Source of the DNA: a virus | Virus record (IMG/VR): IMGVR_UViG_3300027917_000110 | Location: 1 to 33,545 of that record | Direction: 5' to 3' (one strand) | DNA length: 33,545 nucleotides | Shown: positions 4,539 through 13,969 of the stretch, piece by piece | Numbering within the stretch: position 1 is the first letter of the stretch | How the letters are laid out: each line of letters opens with the position of its first letter | Notes under the pieces: generated by a model | Seen by the model: the letters and a program-made list of their open reading frames with translations, nothing else | Told to the model about the DNA's origin: nothing | Database searches by the model: none | Translations under genes and position numbers: made by a program

Positions 4539-7500
4539 CTCCTATTCTAATAATAACAACACCAAGATATCCTACATTTATAACGTCGCCAGCATTAGAT
4601 CCCTGAACGACGAGATATCCAGTATCGCTAGCACTTACGCTATTAACATAACAAACGCTGCTAACCAACATTGGGTGCATCGTATCAAACAATCTTGGCG
4701 AACTAGGGAAATATGTAGTAGTACCGTTTCTTCTAAAGTTAACCAGGAAGCGATGTCCAGCGGACGGCGATGTAACAGATCCAAACTGATAGTGCACAAG
4801 ATAGTCACCAGCTATATTAAACGTGAATTGGCTTGTAGTTGTGTTAATGCTCACATTGTCTGAGTTGGTTGCAAAGCCAGAGCCGGTTACGTCATACCAA
4901 GTGCTGGCTGCCGTTAGTGTAATGTTTCTGGCCGTATTCCAGCGCAATGTGGCATTACCCTGTTGGATCGCGTTGCCAATGCCAGCCAGATGGGCAGTCA
5001 AATTGTCTACACTGTCAACTTCAGATGGAGAGGTGGTGGGGACATATTGTTTATTTCCAGGAGTCCAATCTATGTCTACTTTGTCTCCGTCAATTTCATC
5101 AGAACCACTAGTAATATGTGTAGATGCGTGGGAAGTGGTAGCATAAGAATCTAACAGATCCTTAGTAGCATATCCATCTATATCGTCCCATGTTAAGCCG
5201 CCGCCACCAAGATCTAAGTTCGCTATTTCATTCCCAAGATCCAACAAGTATCCATCAATGCCAGCAAGATGAGCGGTTAAATTATCTACGCTATCTACCT
5301 CGTCTGGATCGGTGCTTGGCACATAATTGCTAGGATCCCAATCTATATCTAACTTGTCTCCATCAATCTCATCGCTCTGCCCTGTGATATGTGTGGAAGC
5401 GTGAGAGGTTGTAGCATAAGAATCTAATAAGGTTTTCTCTGCATAGCCATCTATATCTGTAAAAGTTAAATATGGTCCAACAGGTTGATAACCATCTAAC
5501 AGAGTCTTCTCTGCATAGCCATCTATATCTGTAAAAGTTAAATATGGTCCAACAGGTTGATACCCGTCTAGTTCGCTTCTATCAAACAGTGTAGCATCTG
5601 TAACGATAGAGTTTAATTCTGCTAGTGTGCCAGACCCAAGATTACCAATATCTGTAGCATGAGGGTTAGCTGTATCATCCTCGTGATTTCTTATCTTTGT
5701 GTTTATAGCGGTTAATTCGCCATCCTGATATGCATCATCATTTGCTATGCTTTGGAATGTATCTGGTAAATCATAGCCATCAACGGTCCCGACATTCGTT
5801 ACATTATTACCACCAACGTCTAAATCTCCGGTCATGGCATTTGAGCCATCCAGGGCTAGATAGCCGTCCAGCTCGCTTCTGTCAAACAGTGTGGCATCTG
5901 TAATGGCAGCATTTAACTCTGCCAGAGTGCCCGAGCCAAGATTGCCAACATCGGTGGCGTGTGGATTAGCTGTGTCATCCTCGTGGCTCCTCAGAGCAGA
6001 GTTAATGGCGGTTAGCTCGCCGTCTTGATACGCATCATCATTTGCTATGCCCTGAAACGTATCTGGTAAATCATAACCATCAACGGTTCCAACACTTATA
6101 ATATTATTCTCGCCAACGTCTAGATCTCCAGACATTGCGTTGCTTCCGTTAAGAGCAAGATATCCGTCAGAGACCCACTCTTGAGAAGCATAGCCATCTA
6201 GAACCACAGACGACAAATATCCATCTAATAGCTCTTTTTTAGCATAACCGTCTATGTCGGAAAATGTTAGATATGGCCCAGTTACCTGATAAGCATCTAG
6301 CAGATATTTTTCAGCGTAGCCGTCTATGTCTGTAAATGTAATATATGGGCCGACTGGCTGATAGCCATCTAGTTCGCTTCTATCAAACAGAGTAGCATCG
6401 GTTACTTTACTATTAAGCTCAGATAACGTACCAGAACCGAGATTTCCTATATCTGTTTCGTGAGGATTGGCCGTATCGTCTTCATGGCTTCTTATCTTGG
6501 CATTTATTGCTATTAGCTCTGTGTCCTGATAAGCGTCGTCATTTGCTATACCTTGGAATGTATCGGGAAGATCATACCCGTCTACAAGGTTAACATTCGT
6601 TACATTATTGCCACCGACATCTAAGTCTCCAGTCATAGAGTCGCTACCATCAAGAGCCAGATATCCATCCAGCTGACTTATGTCAAACAAAGTAGCGTCT
6701 GTAACTTTGCTATTAAGTTCAGCCAAAGTCCCAGAACCAAGATTCCCTATATCTGTGGCATGGGGGTTAGCAGTATCATCTTCATGGTTTCTTATTTTAG
6801 TATTTATAGAAACCAGCTCAGCATCTTGGTAAGCGTCGTCATTTGCTATGTTTTGGAACTCATATGGAAGATTATATCCATCTACAAGCAACACGTTGAC
6901 TATGTTGCCGGTTCCCATGTCCAAATCGCCAGACATAGCGTTGCTGCCGTTCAGGGCCAGGTAACCATCGGAAACCCATTCTTGAGAGGCATAACCATCT
7001 AGAACAACGGTTGATAGGTATCCATCCAACAACTCTTTCTTGGCATATCCATCAATATCAGAGTACGTTATATATGGTCCAGTTACTTGGTATGCGTCTA
7101 AAAGTTCTTTCTTAGCATATGCGTCTATATCAGAATAGGTTATGTATGGGCCGGTTTCCTGATATGCGTCTAATAGATATTTCTCTGCATAGCCGTCTAT
7201 ATCTGTAAATGTAATATACGGCCCCGCCACCTGGTATGAATCTAACAAAAATTTCTCGGCATAACCGTCTATGTCTGTAAACGTTATGTATGCGCCAACT
7301 TCTTGGTAAGCGTCTAAAAGTTCTTTCTTAGCATATGCGTCTATATCGGAATAAGTTATATATGGCCCAGCTTCTTGGTATGAGTCCAGAAGCGTTAAGT
7401 CTGCTTTTAAATCAAGTTCAGCAGTAGTGGCATATGCATCTAAATCTATAGATATTTGTAGTTCTTCATCGCCGCTGGCATTTAGTATTGTATAATCCAG

Positions 7501-7776
7501 AAGGCCGGCAGCAGTAAGTTTAGAAACAAGATAGTCTGGAGTTGAATCTGTACCAGATACTTTTACATTATAACCGTCAAAGCCTGAGCCCGTGGCGCTG
7601 ATGCTTAAGCTTTCGTCTCCACCTTCGTTGAGCACAACAATCTCAACGTTCGGGCCAGCAACAATTTTTGACTCAAGAAAATCTGGGACGGCATCATTTG
7701 AAGAAATTTTTGCTTGGTATGAATCTTCAGTACCTCCAACAGCTGCTGCAGCGGTTGTCCAGCGGTCTCCAACCAT
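4531..7776 (-). CDS. Long repetitive tail fibre with C1q-like tip
   Basis: A 1081-residue fibre. Residues 20-110 hold two copies of a module of the form K-x-S-x-D-x3-D-x-L-x2-K (...) VLN-x-GGDE. Residues 129-248 are five tandem 24-residue units (LLDxYQxxGPYITFxDIDxYAxK), and the motif returns twice in two later places. Between about 271 and 820 there are four copies of a 100-residue unit starting LALxGSxxMxGDLD and containing HEDDTANPHxTDIGNLGSG. The last 150 residues form a beta-rich globular end resembling C1q/TNF-like trimer heads and matching the end of the fibre at 17496-19850. It is likely a trimeric host-binding fibre. Asp-Gly-Tyr occurs about 25 times. Its position after the ejection and small fibre-associated genes and before the lysis genes is usual for receptor-binding genes. 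Confidence 0.85.
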   Translation of the reverse strand: MVGDRWTTAAAAVGGTEDSYQAKISSNDAVPDFLESKIVAGPNVEIVVLNEGGDESLSISATGSGFDGYNVKVSGTDSTPDYLVSKLTAAGLLDYTILNASGDEELQISIDLDAYATTAELDLKADLTLLDSYQEAGPYITYSDIDAYAKKELLDAYQEVGAYITFTDIDGYAEKFLLDSYQVAGPYITFTDIDGYAEKYLLDAYQETGPYITYSDIDAYAKKELLDAYQVTGPYITYSDIDGYAKKELLDGYLSTVVLDGYASQEWVSDGYLALNGSNAMSGDLDMGTGNIVNVLLVDGYNLPYEFQNIANDDAYQDAELVSINTKIRNHEDDTANPHATDIGNLGSGTLAELNSKVTDATLFDISQLDGYLALDGSDSMTGDLDVGGNNVTNVNLVDGYDLPDTFQGIANDDAYQDTELIAINAKIRSHEDDTANPHETDIGNLGSGTLSELNSKVTDATLFDRSELDGYQPVGPYITFTDIDGYAEKYLLDAYQVTGPYLTFSDIDGYAKKELLDGYLSSVVLDGYASQEWVSDGYLALNGSNAMSGDLDVGENNIISVGTVDGYDLPDTFQGIANDDAYQDGELTAINSALRSHEDDTANPHATDVGNLGSGTLAELNAAITDATLFDRSELDGYLALDGSNAMTGDLDVGGNNVTNVGTVDGYDLPDTFQSIANDDAYQDGELTAINTKIRNHEDDTANPHATDIGNLGSGTLAELNSIVTDATLFDRSELDGYQPVGPYLTFTDIDGYAEKTLLDGYQPVGPYLTFTDIDGYAEKTLLDSYATTSHASTHITGQSDEIDGDKLDIDWDPSNYVPSTDPDEVDSVDNLTAHLAGIDGYLLDLGNEIANLDLGGGGLTWDDIDGYATKDLLDSYATTSHASTHITSGSDEIDGDKVDIDWTPGNKQYVPTTSPSEVDSVDNLTAHLAGIGNAIQQGNATLRWNTARNITLTAASTWYDVTGSGFATNSDNVSINTTTSQFTFNIAGDYLVHYQFGSVTSPSAGHRFLVNFRRNGTTTYFPSSPRLFDTMHPMLVSSVCYVNSVSASDTGYLVVQGSNAGDVINVGYLGVVIIRIGDG
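5435..5562. repeat. Recent 72-bp duplication in the fibre gene
   Basis: A 56-base stretch (5435-5490) recurs identically at 5507-5562, exactly 72 bp or one 24-residue unit away. Other units in this gene have diverged at the DNA level, so this pair is a recent expansion, probably by slippage or unequal recombination. Confidence 0.85.
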
Positions 7777-7779
7777 ATT

Positions 7780-8154
7780 TTAACCCCTTTGTTTCTTGGC
7801 ACAAAAAGCAAAGCTAAGGCCACCAGTACCACTGGTTCTTTGCCAAGAGATTCTCATATATTTTGCAGCAACGTCAGAAGCATCTAACATCCAATTAACA
7901 TTATTACCGGCGGTTACTTCATATCCATCCTGTTTTGTGTCAGTCGAATCATATGAGTAAACCGGCACCCAATAAGCAGCATCATCATTAACAATGTTGC
8001 TTACTTGAACCTGTATCTTTCCTGCGGCCGCAGAATCATTATTCACAACTATATGCACAGATATGTTAGCGGCGTGGCTAATGATATATGGCTTTGACGC
8101 AGTGCTGGTCTCTAAAGACAGATATCCATCAGGCTCTTTAAGGTAATTTGTCAT
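7780..8154 (-). CDS. Small beta-rich virion protein, paralogue A
   Basis: A 124-residue protein paralogous to its upstream neighbour (8163-8519). Both begin MTNY, have DGYLxL near the start, a VVNxD strand pair, KQDGY in the middle and SGxGGLxxxxCAKK at the end. The pattern of alternating polar and hydrophobic residues indicates a compact beta sandwich. Proteins of this kind sit beside fibre genes and are probably fibre- or baseplate-attached decoration units. That role is inferred from position only. The start is 3 bases before the fibre gene's upstream boundary, so translation is probably coupled. Confidence 0.6.
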   Translation of the reverse strand: MTNYLKEPDGYLSLETSTASKPYIISHAANISVHIVVNNDSAAAGKIQVQVSNIVNDDAAYWVPVYSYDSTDTKQDGYEVTAGNNVNWMLDASDVAAKYMRISWQRTSGTGGLSFAFCAKKQRG

Positions 8155-8162
8155 ATTTCACC

Positions 8163-8519
8163 TTAAACTTTTTTTGCGCAAATGTGGTACTCTAGGCCGC
8201 CACTGCCTCCGCTTGATTTCGTCCAACTAACGCGCGTGAATTTAGCTGGAGCATTTTCAGAAAGATTCCACATTACATTGAATGGGCCGCCAAGGCAATC
8301 GTAGCCGTCTTGTTTGGTGCCATCCGCGTCCCAATAAAAAGCATCGTACCAATTGGCCGCATCGTTTGAAATCTGTACTTTACACGTACCCTCGGCATCA
8401 TTGTCCGAGTTTACAACAACCTGCATAGATACTTTGGAAGATTGCGACATATTATATGGATCGCTATTTACGCTGGCTCCAAGTACCAAATATCCATCGG
8501 CGTTTGAATAATTTGTCAT
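8163..8519 (-). CDS. Small beta-rich virion protein, paralogue B
   Basis: A 118-residue paralogue of the 7780-8154 product, adjacent in tandem. Shared positions include MTNY, ADGYLVLG, SMQVVVNSD, a CKVQISND-like strand, TKQDGYD and the C-terminal CAKK. The DGY codons differ between the two genes although the tripeptide is kept. It probably arose by gene duplication, with the pair serving as related structural subunits near the fibre. The function is unknown. Confidence 0.6.
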   Translation of the reverse strand: MTNYSNADGYLVLGASVNSDPYNMSQSSKVSMQVVVNSDNDAEGTCKVQISNDAANWYDAFYWDADGTKQDGYDCLGGPFNVMWNLSENAPAKFTRVSWTKSSGGSGGLEYHICAKKV

Positions 8520-8537
8520 TTTCTAAATGACCTCCTA

Positions 8538-10610
8538 TTATTGTCCGGGCTTGCTTCCAAGCCCACTTTGTTGAATTCTTTGTTGTTCTGTCTGTTGTGG
8601 CGGCACCTCTGCTTTCGAAAGAGATGGCTCTTTCTTTTGAAAACCAAATGCCGTACTTTGTATTGTTTCATTAAATTGCACTCTTCTTAGTTGATATTGG
8701 CCACCAGCCAACATCTCATACATTCTCTTTTGTTTGTCCGTTAATCCGCTTACATTTTGCAATATCCATTTTGCCTGCCTTTGAAAAGATTCATAAACAG
8801 CCGGCTCAAGAGTTTTTAAAACTTCAATGTCAGTAGGCCACAGGCTAAAAGTAGCCATTCTTTGCAAAATGCCTTGAGGGTTAATCACAGCTTCTTGCAA
8901 CTTTCTATATCTTGCGCTTTGATCAGTGTTATTTGTGTTTTCTGGATAGTTATCATCTAATAGTTGCTGGCCCCTCATAATCTTATCAGCCATATAGGAA
9001 GCGTCTTGACGACTTAAACCACCTTGAGTAAAGCCAACTTCTAATGCGCTTCTAATTCCTGCGATTTCTGTCTCGTCTTTAATTGGTCCTTCTTCTGTGC
9101 TCGCAAGCATTGGTGTAATTGCTCTAATTGCTAAATATTCTGTAACAGGTTTTCCAAGTATCTTTGCCGTTTTTAACATGTTTACAACTTTTGAAGACGG
9201 TAAACCAATTGTCTTTAAGATGCTTTGTCTCATTAGGAGACTTGAGCCTGCGGCTCCGAGCAACACGCTTTTAGCGTCTCCACCATAATATGCACCAAAG
9301 GTACCACCAACAGCTCCTCTTAAAATAAGCCGTTCTGCTGTCGTCTTGGCCATGTCTTTAAGCGCCGCTCTTTTGCCTGTAATAGCATCAGCAATTTTTA
9401 TATTAAGGTCATCTATTTTTTTAACAAGTGCCTCTGCCTGTTGTTGTCTTGGTACATTTATTTTTACTGCAACTTCCCACTCTGCTCTGGCTTTTGCTGC
9501 TTCGGACATTTTGACGCCAAACATAACATCATCTGTGGCATTATCGGCTTCTCTCATAAGCTTTTGAAACTTATTATGTTTTGAGGCAATCTCTTTACTA
9601 GACAACAACGGAGAAGATTCTTCTAAAGCTTTTAGTTCTAATTGAGCGGCTTTCTTTTGAGCGCCGAGGCTCCATAGTTTTTTAATTTCCGGCGCAGCTT
9701 TTTTCGCTATCCACTCAGCTGCTTTTCCTGCAACGGACAACCCTGCGGTTGTTGCAGCACCAAAAACACCAGCTTTAACAAGTGCGGTGGCATCAATAGG
9801 TTCCTCACTTTCTTTTACCTGTCGGCCAAGCTCTGTGCCAACGCCAAGGTGCACACCAAGAGGTACATCTACTCTTTGTAATGCTTTTCCAAATCTAACA
9901 ACCCTTGAATTGTTCAAACTATTAGCGGCGAGCTTAGCAGCCCTTCTAGAAATTTTCTCGGCATTTCGCAACATGAACTTATCTGTAAGGTTTGCAGCAA
10001 CTCTTGCTGCGCCCTCTTCGCCCCAAACACCCACATTTCTTGCAAAGATTCTGCTAAAGTGTCTTTGTGCTATGGTTTCGGCAGCGGCAGTGGCAGCTCT
10101 TTTACTAGCCACCTTTGCTGCGGCAGCGGTCGCACCCTTGCCAATAGCACCAGGAACTCCTCCTACAAGAAACCAGGGGACAGTGCCAGTAATTTCTCCA
10201 GCAAGCCCGGGAACAAACTGTTCCTCTTCGGCTCTTGCTGCAGCTTTTCTATAAAGCTCAGGAGATGGAGCTATTTCTTTATATGCCATTTCAGCCAAAC
10301 CAGGAGCGATTCCCCTGCCAACACCCATACCAAACGCAACGACAGGGCTTGGCTCTCCCAGCGTTTCGCCCATTCTTTTTACATATTCCTCTTTGCTCTC
10401 TGGTATATATCCTTCTCCTGCGGCTTCACCTATCTCTTCTTCTGGAACCCAAACAAATTCTTTGGTTGTGGGGTTATAGAAAGAAGCGCCTTCTTTAGGA
10501 TCAACATATACATCGAACATTCCTGCCGCTTCTCTTGTTGGTCCAAGCTGCGGCTGAACGGGAGCAAGAATCTCTTCTTCAGCCGGGTTCATTGTTTCAT
10601 TAGGTGGCAT
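8538..10610 (-). CDS. Putative ejection (internal virion) protein, 690 aa
   Basis: A 690-residue protein, mostly helical. The N-terminal 60 residues are Pro/Glu-rich and include FYNPTTKEFVWVPEEE. At about 90-170 is a Gly/Ala-rich segment (VPWFLVGGVPGAIGKGATAAAAK) that could insert in membranes. Long Ala/Lys helices follow to about residue 420. The end is Gln/Pro-rich. Podoviruses of the P22 and T7 types eject several such helical proteins to form the DNA conduit. This gene lies with two other helical proteins in the same place relative to the nozzle gene. I infer the role from composition and position, with no enzymatic motif seen. Confidence 0.6.
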   Translation of the reverse strand: MPPNETMNPAEEEILAPVQPQLGPTREAAGMFDVYVDPKEGASFYNPTTKEFVWVPEEEIGEAAGEGYIPESKEEYVKRMGETLGEPSPVVAFGMGVGRGIAPGLAEMAYKEIAPSPELYRKAAARAEEEQFVPGLAGEITGTVPWFLVGGVPGAIGKGATAAAAKVASKRAATAAAETIAQRHFSRIFARNVGVWGEEGAARVAANLTDKFMLRNAEKISRRAAKLAANSLNNSRVVRFGKALQRVDVPLGVHLGVGTELGRQVKESEEPIDATALVKAGVFGAATTAGLSVAGKAAEWIAKKAAPEIKKLWSLGAQKKAAQLELKALEESSPLLSSKEIASKHNKFQKLMREADNATDDVMFGVKMSEAAKARAEWEVAVKINVPRQQQAEALVKKIDDLNIKIADAITGKRAALKDMAKTTAERLILRGAVGGTFGAYYGGDAKSVLLGAAGSSLLMRQSILKTIGLPSSKVVNMLKTAKILGKPVTEYLAIRAITPMLASTEEGPIKDETEIAGIRSALEVGFTQGGLSRQDASYMADKIMRGQQLLDDNYPENTNNTDQSARYRKLQEAVINPQGILQRMATFSLWPTDIEVLKTLEPAVYESFQRQAKWILQNVSGLTDKQKRMYEMLAGGQYQLRRVQFNETIQSTAFGFQKKEPSLSKAEVPPQQTEQQRIQQSGLGSKPGQ

Positions 10611-10625
10611 ATTTGTTCCATCCCA

Positions 10626-12473
10626 TTATTTTTGTTTCTTATATTTCTTTCCTACAGGGCCCGGTGGCAACATCTCAAGAAGCTGTTTTCTCCACGGCTC
10701 TGTGTTGCTGTAATCTCTATAACTTCTAATAGTAGAGGCCGCACCCTTATACGAATCTATTTCAAGCTTTGCTATTCTTCTTAGAAGCTCCGCTTTCGAA
10801 ACAAACCACGGATCAACAATATTTTTATATCTTTGAAAATCTTGTTCCGTCATTACGCCAGTTTCTCCCCTTGCCTTTCTCAAAGACACAGCAAGAGGGC
10901 GAAGATATAGATCTTTCACTCTTTTGGCCTCTGTGTTTGGCCAAAACCTTTCTGCTTGACCATAATCCTTTAACTTTTCTATTTCTCTCTTCGTGGTTTG
11001 AAGGCCAGTCATTGCAGCAATCTTTTCTCTCCAATCTTTCAGAGCTTCGTTTGGGGGTGGCTTTTTGCCGGCCGCTTCTTTATCTTTCTTGGCAACAATT
11101 GGCTTAATCCACTGTATGCCCTTGGTAACCGCAGTTACTGAGGAAACTTTTGGCCTTGCTTTCTCTTTTGCCTCGAACATTATGTTGGAAATACCTGCAT
11201 CTAATTTTAATATCTGCTTTGCTGTTTCGCTTTTTATTTCAGCTACTTCTGATGCTAAACCAACTTTGGCCAAACCCATTTGAGAAGCTCTAAGAGCTGC
11301 TACCCTTTTATCTCTCTCAAGATCTCGCCATTTACTATATACAAAAGTTCTTTCAGATGCTGTATAGTTTCTTTGTGCCATTAATTTTTCAAGATTGGCT
11401 TTTTGTGCAGCCATGTCTCTATCTATAGCTCCATTAAGCAAGTCAAACGATCTGTTTTTAATTCTGCCCATCGAAAGCCCTTCCGCTCCGCCGCCAAGTG
11501 CAGAACTAACGATAAACAGCACTTTTGCAAATGTTGGCATATTTTTGATATATCTTCTTGGATCAATTTTGGCTTCAGCAATCTTTTTATCAATATCTCC
11601 AAGCTGTTTGCTATAAGATGCAAGCCTTTCTTTTTCTCCCTTAGACGCGGCAGTCAGTTCAGCAACTTCTTTTCCAAGAAGAGCAATTTCATCTTCATAT
11701 TTCCACTCTTTTTTCTTAACGGCAGCGAGCTGTTGGCCCATAGTGCCCTTTTCGTGCAGACTTTTAAGCTCTTGTTCTCTGCGAATATTTTTGGCCTTCT
11801 GCCTTAAATCTGATACTTTTTCCCTAAGCTTTTCTTCTTTACCAGACCAAAACGCATCGCCAGCTTGACCCTCTAACACGTTTGCTCTACGCTCTAATGC
11901 GTCTGCCTTTTCCTCTTCTGTTTCTTTTCCAAGGGATGCCCTTACTGCTCTAGGAACTCCTGTTGGCCCAAGGGCTTCAAGAAGAGCGTCTCCAATACTT
12001 TCTTCTCTTGGAGTTACTGGTTCGCCAACCAACGCTCGTTTACGTTTTTCAGCTATTGCAGCTTGTTCTGCTCCCCATTGCAAAGCATGTGGTGAACCAG
12101 GAGTGTATGACGTGGCCGTACGCGTTGTGGAAGATGGCACAGGAATGGGGTATAAGGCTGCCGGCCCTTGTTGCTGCGGAGGAGGCGGAGCTGCAAGTTG
12201 TGCTCTTAATCCAGACGGAACTGCCGTGCCGGCCATTTCTCTTCCCTCTATCTGGGCTTCTAGCTGCGCTATCTCTCTGTCTATCCCGGCCACATGCGCC
12301 CAGGTTTCTGCTCCTATCCTCTCCCCAACTCCTACTGGAGTTGCCATTGGTACGCCCTGCAGCGCTGCTTTTCTAGCTCTCAGCTCTTCTAGCCTCTCCT
12401 CTGGCGTTCCTTTTTCGCCAGCACCAAGCCATTCCATTACGCCTTGTCCTGCTGGACCAAAAAATCTAACCAT
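10626..12473 (-). CDS. Putative ejection (internal virion) protein with coiled coils, 615 aa
   Basis: A 615-residue protein that is Ala/Glu/Lys-rich and helical almost throughout. A low-complexity Pro-rich linker spans about residues 95-135, then come coiled-coil-prone segments at about 190-310 and 340-440. A less charged segment (FAKVLFIVSSALGGGAEGLSMG) near 325 could be a membrane-active helix. The C-terminus is basic. It overlaps the upstream gene by TAATG and is followed 15 bases later by the third ejection-type gene, so the three are probably co-translated and packaged together. The assignment rests on context and composition. Confidence 0.6.
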   Translation of the reverse strand: MVRFFGPAGQGVMEWLGAGEKGTPEERLEELRARKAALQGVPMATPVGVGERIGAETWAHVAGIDREIAQLEAQIEGREMAGTAVPSGLRAQLAAPPPPQQQGPAALYPIPVPSSTTRTATSYTPGSPHALQWGAEQAAIAEKRKRALVGEPVTPREESIGDALLEALGPTGVPRAVRASLGKETEEEKADALERRANVLEGQAGDAFWSGKEEKLREKVSDLRQKAKNIRREQELKSLHEKGTMGQQLAAVKKKEWKYEDEIALLGKEVAELTAASKGEKERLASYSKQLGDIDKKIAEAKIDPRRYIKNMPTFAKVLFIVSSALGGGAEGLSMGRIKNRSFDLLNGAIDRDMAAQKANLEKLMAQRNYTASERTFVYSKWRDLERDKRVAALRASQMGLAKVGLASEVAEIKSETAKQILKLDAGISNIMFEAKEKARPKVSSVTAVTKGIQWIKPIVAKKDKEAAGKKPPPNEALKDWREKIAAMTGLQTTKREIEKLKDYGQAERFWPNTEAKRVKDLYLRPLAVSLRKARGETGVMTEQDFQRYKNIVDPWFVSKAELLRRIAKLEIDSYKGAASTIRSYRDYSNTEPWRKQLLEMLPPGPVGKKYKKQK

Positions 12474-13954
12474 TATGCTCTACCTCCCATTTGTGAAAGC
12501 ATTTCGACCATAGTGCTAAGGTCTGGTCTCTCTTCCATCGGTGTGCCACCACCCAAGACTCCCTGTTGTGGAGCAACAGGCGCTGGTCTTTCTAAAGTTG
12601 TGCCACCCGCAAGCATCGCGCTTCTTAATGAACCAGGCTCTTGAATATTCACATCAGGGCGCGGCCCAGTATCCGCCTCAACACTTCTTAACCTATCATT
12701 CATATTTGCCAAAGACGCCATTACAACAGGATTAAATCTTTCTGGAGAATAATCTACAGCTTTTAAATCTCCCATTCCTGACGGCACCACCATTTGAGAC
12801 CCCAAGCGACTTTTCTCTAAATCTTGAGCCATCACGCCAACTTGTGGCCCAGGGGGGCCAAAGCCAGGCATATATTCAAAATTATATGCCTGAATTTGAT
12901 CGAGCATGTTTTCTACCTCTTCTTCTTTTGTCATTGCTTGCGGCCTATATTTTTCAGCAACAATGGGCGCAGCAGTCGGAGGAACAATTCCTGTTGGCTC
13001 TCTCATTGCAGCCAGCGATGGCTGCGAAGTGCTAGTAACAGGGGCAAGCATTGGCATTTGCTGCCCGGCCTGGGCTGGCGTTGGAGACATTGATAGCGGC
13101 GCTATCATCGGAGAGATATTTGTTTTAACCCTGCTATCTGAAAACATTAGCGCAGCCGTGGCGCCAGCAACTGCCAGGCCAGTAGAAACTGTTGAAGCAA
13201 TTGCAGCATTTTGTTGCGCGCTCATCTCAGACTTGTGCTGTAAATGTTTATTATGAATTTGCGCTATGAGTGTTTGTAAATCTACTCTTGCTTTTCGCTC
13301 TGCTTCCTTGTCTTGGAGACCCAGAGACATATATTTAGCGTGAATATCTTTTTTTATTCTTTCCCAATCGGCCTTTAGTCTCCACCAATCTTGTTCCGCC
13401 TGCTGTTGAGCAATGTCCTGTTGCCTCATACCAGTAGCAGCAGCGTAATACGCCTTTTCTGCAGCCAATCTTTCTTGCATCTCTGCTTCTGCAATTTTAC
13501 CAGAGATCTCTTGACTAACCTCAGAAGTTTGCATTAGCGCGGCCCTTGCAGACGCCGGAGTTCTTCGGCCGCTGCGCATGGCAGACACTATAGCTCTTTG
13601 AGACGCTTCTCTTTCTCTTTCGCCAGCCATACGAGCCACAGATTCTTCGCCGGCTGCTCTGCGACGAAGCATTTCTAAAGCGCCGTATTGTTCTCCTCTG
13701 GCCTGAGCACCAAGCCCCCTGGCCCACTGGATCGGCTGTTCTGTTGGCGTTTCCACTTTCGCTCGCTCTTCATATATGCTGGGCACCCCCCAGATCTCAG
13801 AAAATTTTTCTTGTCCGATTATCGGAGACATCCACGCATAGCCTTCTGGTACCCACGGACCTTCTTTGCCGGGGCCAAGGTCAACCCCAACCGCTTCTTG
13901 TGCTTCTGGTGAGCTTAAAAGAACGTCGCCAGCTCCTACTGCTCCTACTGCCAT
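12473..13954 (-). CDS. Ejection-type protein with C-terminal S74 self-cleaving chaperone
   Basis: A 493-residue protein. Residues 1-80 are variable, 95-245 are helical with many Gln/Glu/Ala, and 249-270 form a hydrophobic Ala/Gly/Val helix. From residue 271 it matches the S74 intramolecular chaperone/peptidase family: FSDSRVKTNI, then after a Pro/Ala/Met-rich insert of about 70 residues, AYNFEYMPG, VGVMAQDLE and LKAVDYSPE with a C-terminal coiled coil. The Ser272-x4-Lys277 pair has the spacing of the catalytic dyad known from endosialidase tailspikes. Cleavage before Ser272 would release a 271-residue helical protein. S74 domains normally end beta-helical fibres, so one on a helical ejection-type protein is notable. 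It heads the three-gene block below the inserted HNH gene. Confidence 0.75.
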   Translation of the reverse strand: MAVGAVGAGDVLLSSPEAQEAVGVDLGPGKEGPWVPEGYAWMSPIIGQEKFSEIWGVPSIYEERAKVETPTEQPIQWARGLGAQARGEQYGALEMLRRRAAGEESVARMAGEREREASQRAIVSAMRSGRRTPASARAALMQTSEVSQEISGKIAEAEMQERLAAEKAYYAAATGMRQQDIAQQQAEQDWWRLKADWERIKKDIHAKYMSLGLQDKEAERKARVDLQTLIAQIHNKHLQHKSEMSAQQNAAIASTVSTGLAVAGATAALMFSDSRVKTNISPMIAPLSMSPTPAQAGQQMPMLAPVTSTSQPSLAAMREPTGIVPPTAAPIVAEKYRPQAMTKEEEVENMLDQIQAYNFEYMPGFGPPGPQVGVMAQDLEKSRLGSQMVVPSGMGDLKAVDYSPERFNPVVMASLANMNDRLRSVEADTGPRPDVNIQEPGSLRSAMLAGGTTLERPAPVAPQQGVLGGGTPMEERPDLSTMVEMLSQMGGRA

Positions 13955-13969
13955 ATCATTAAACCTCCG

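Noticed and set aside
4531-7776. CRISPR array or diversity-generating repeat inside the long fibre gene
   Set aside because: Repeats are in frame, 72 and about 300 bp long with diverged copies and no unique spacers. No reverse transcriptase or template repeat is present in the window.
10059-10784. A 241-residue plus-strand open frame opposite the ejection genes
   Set aside because: It spans the boundary of two well-supported minus-strand genes and gives a Cys/Phe/Ser-rich product typical of an antisense shadow.
11963-12513. Overlapping long plus-strand open frames opposite the 10626-12473 gene
   Set aside because: Ala/Leu/Pro-rich translations of the opposite strand of a coding gene, with no ribosome site.
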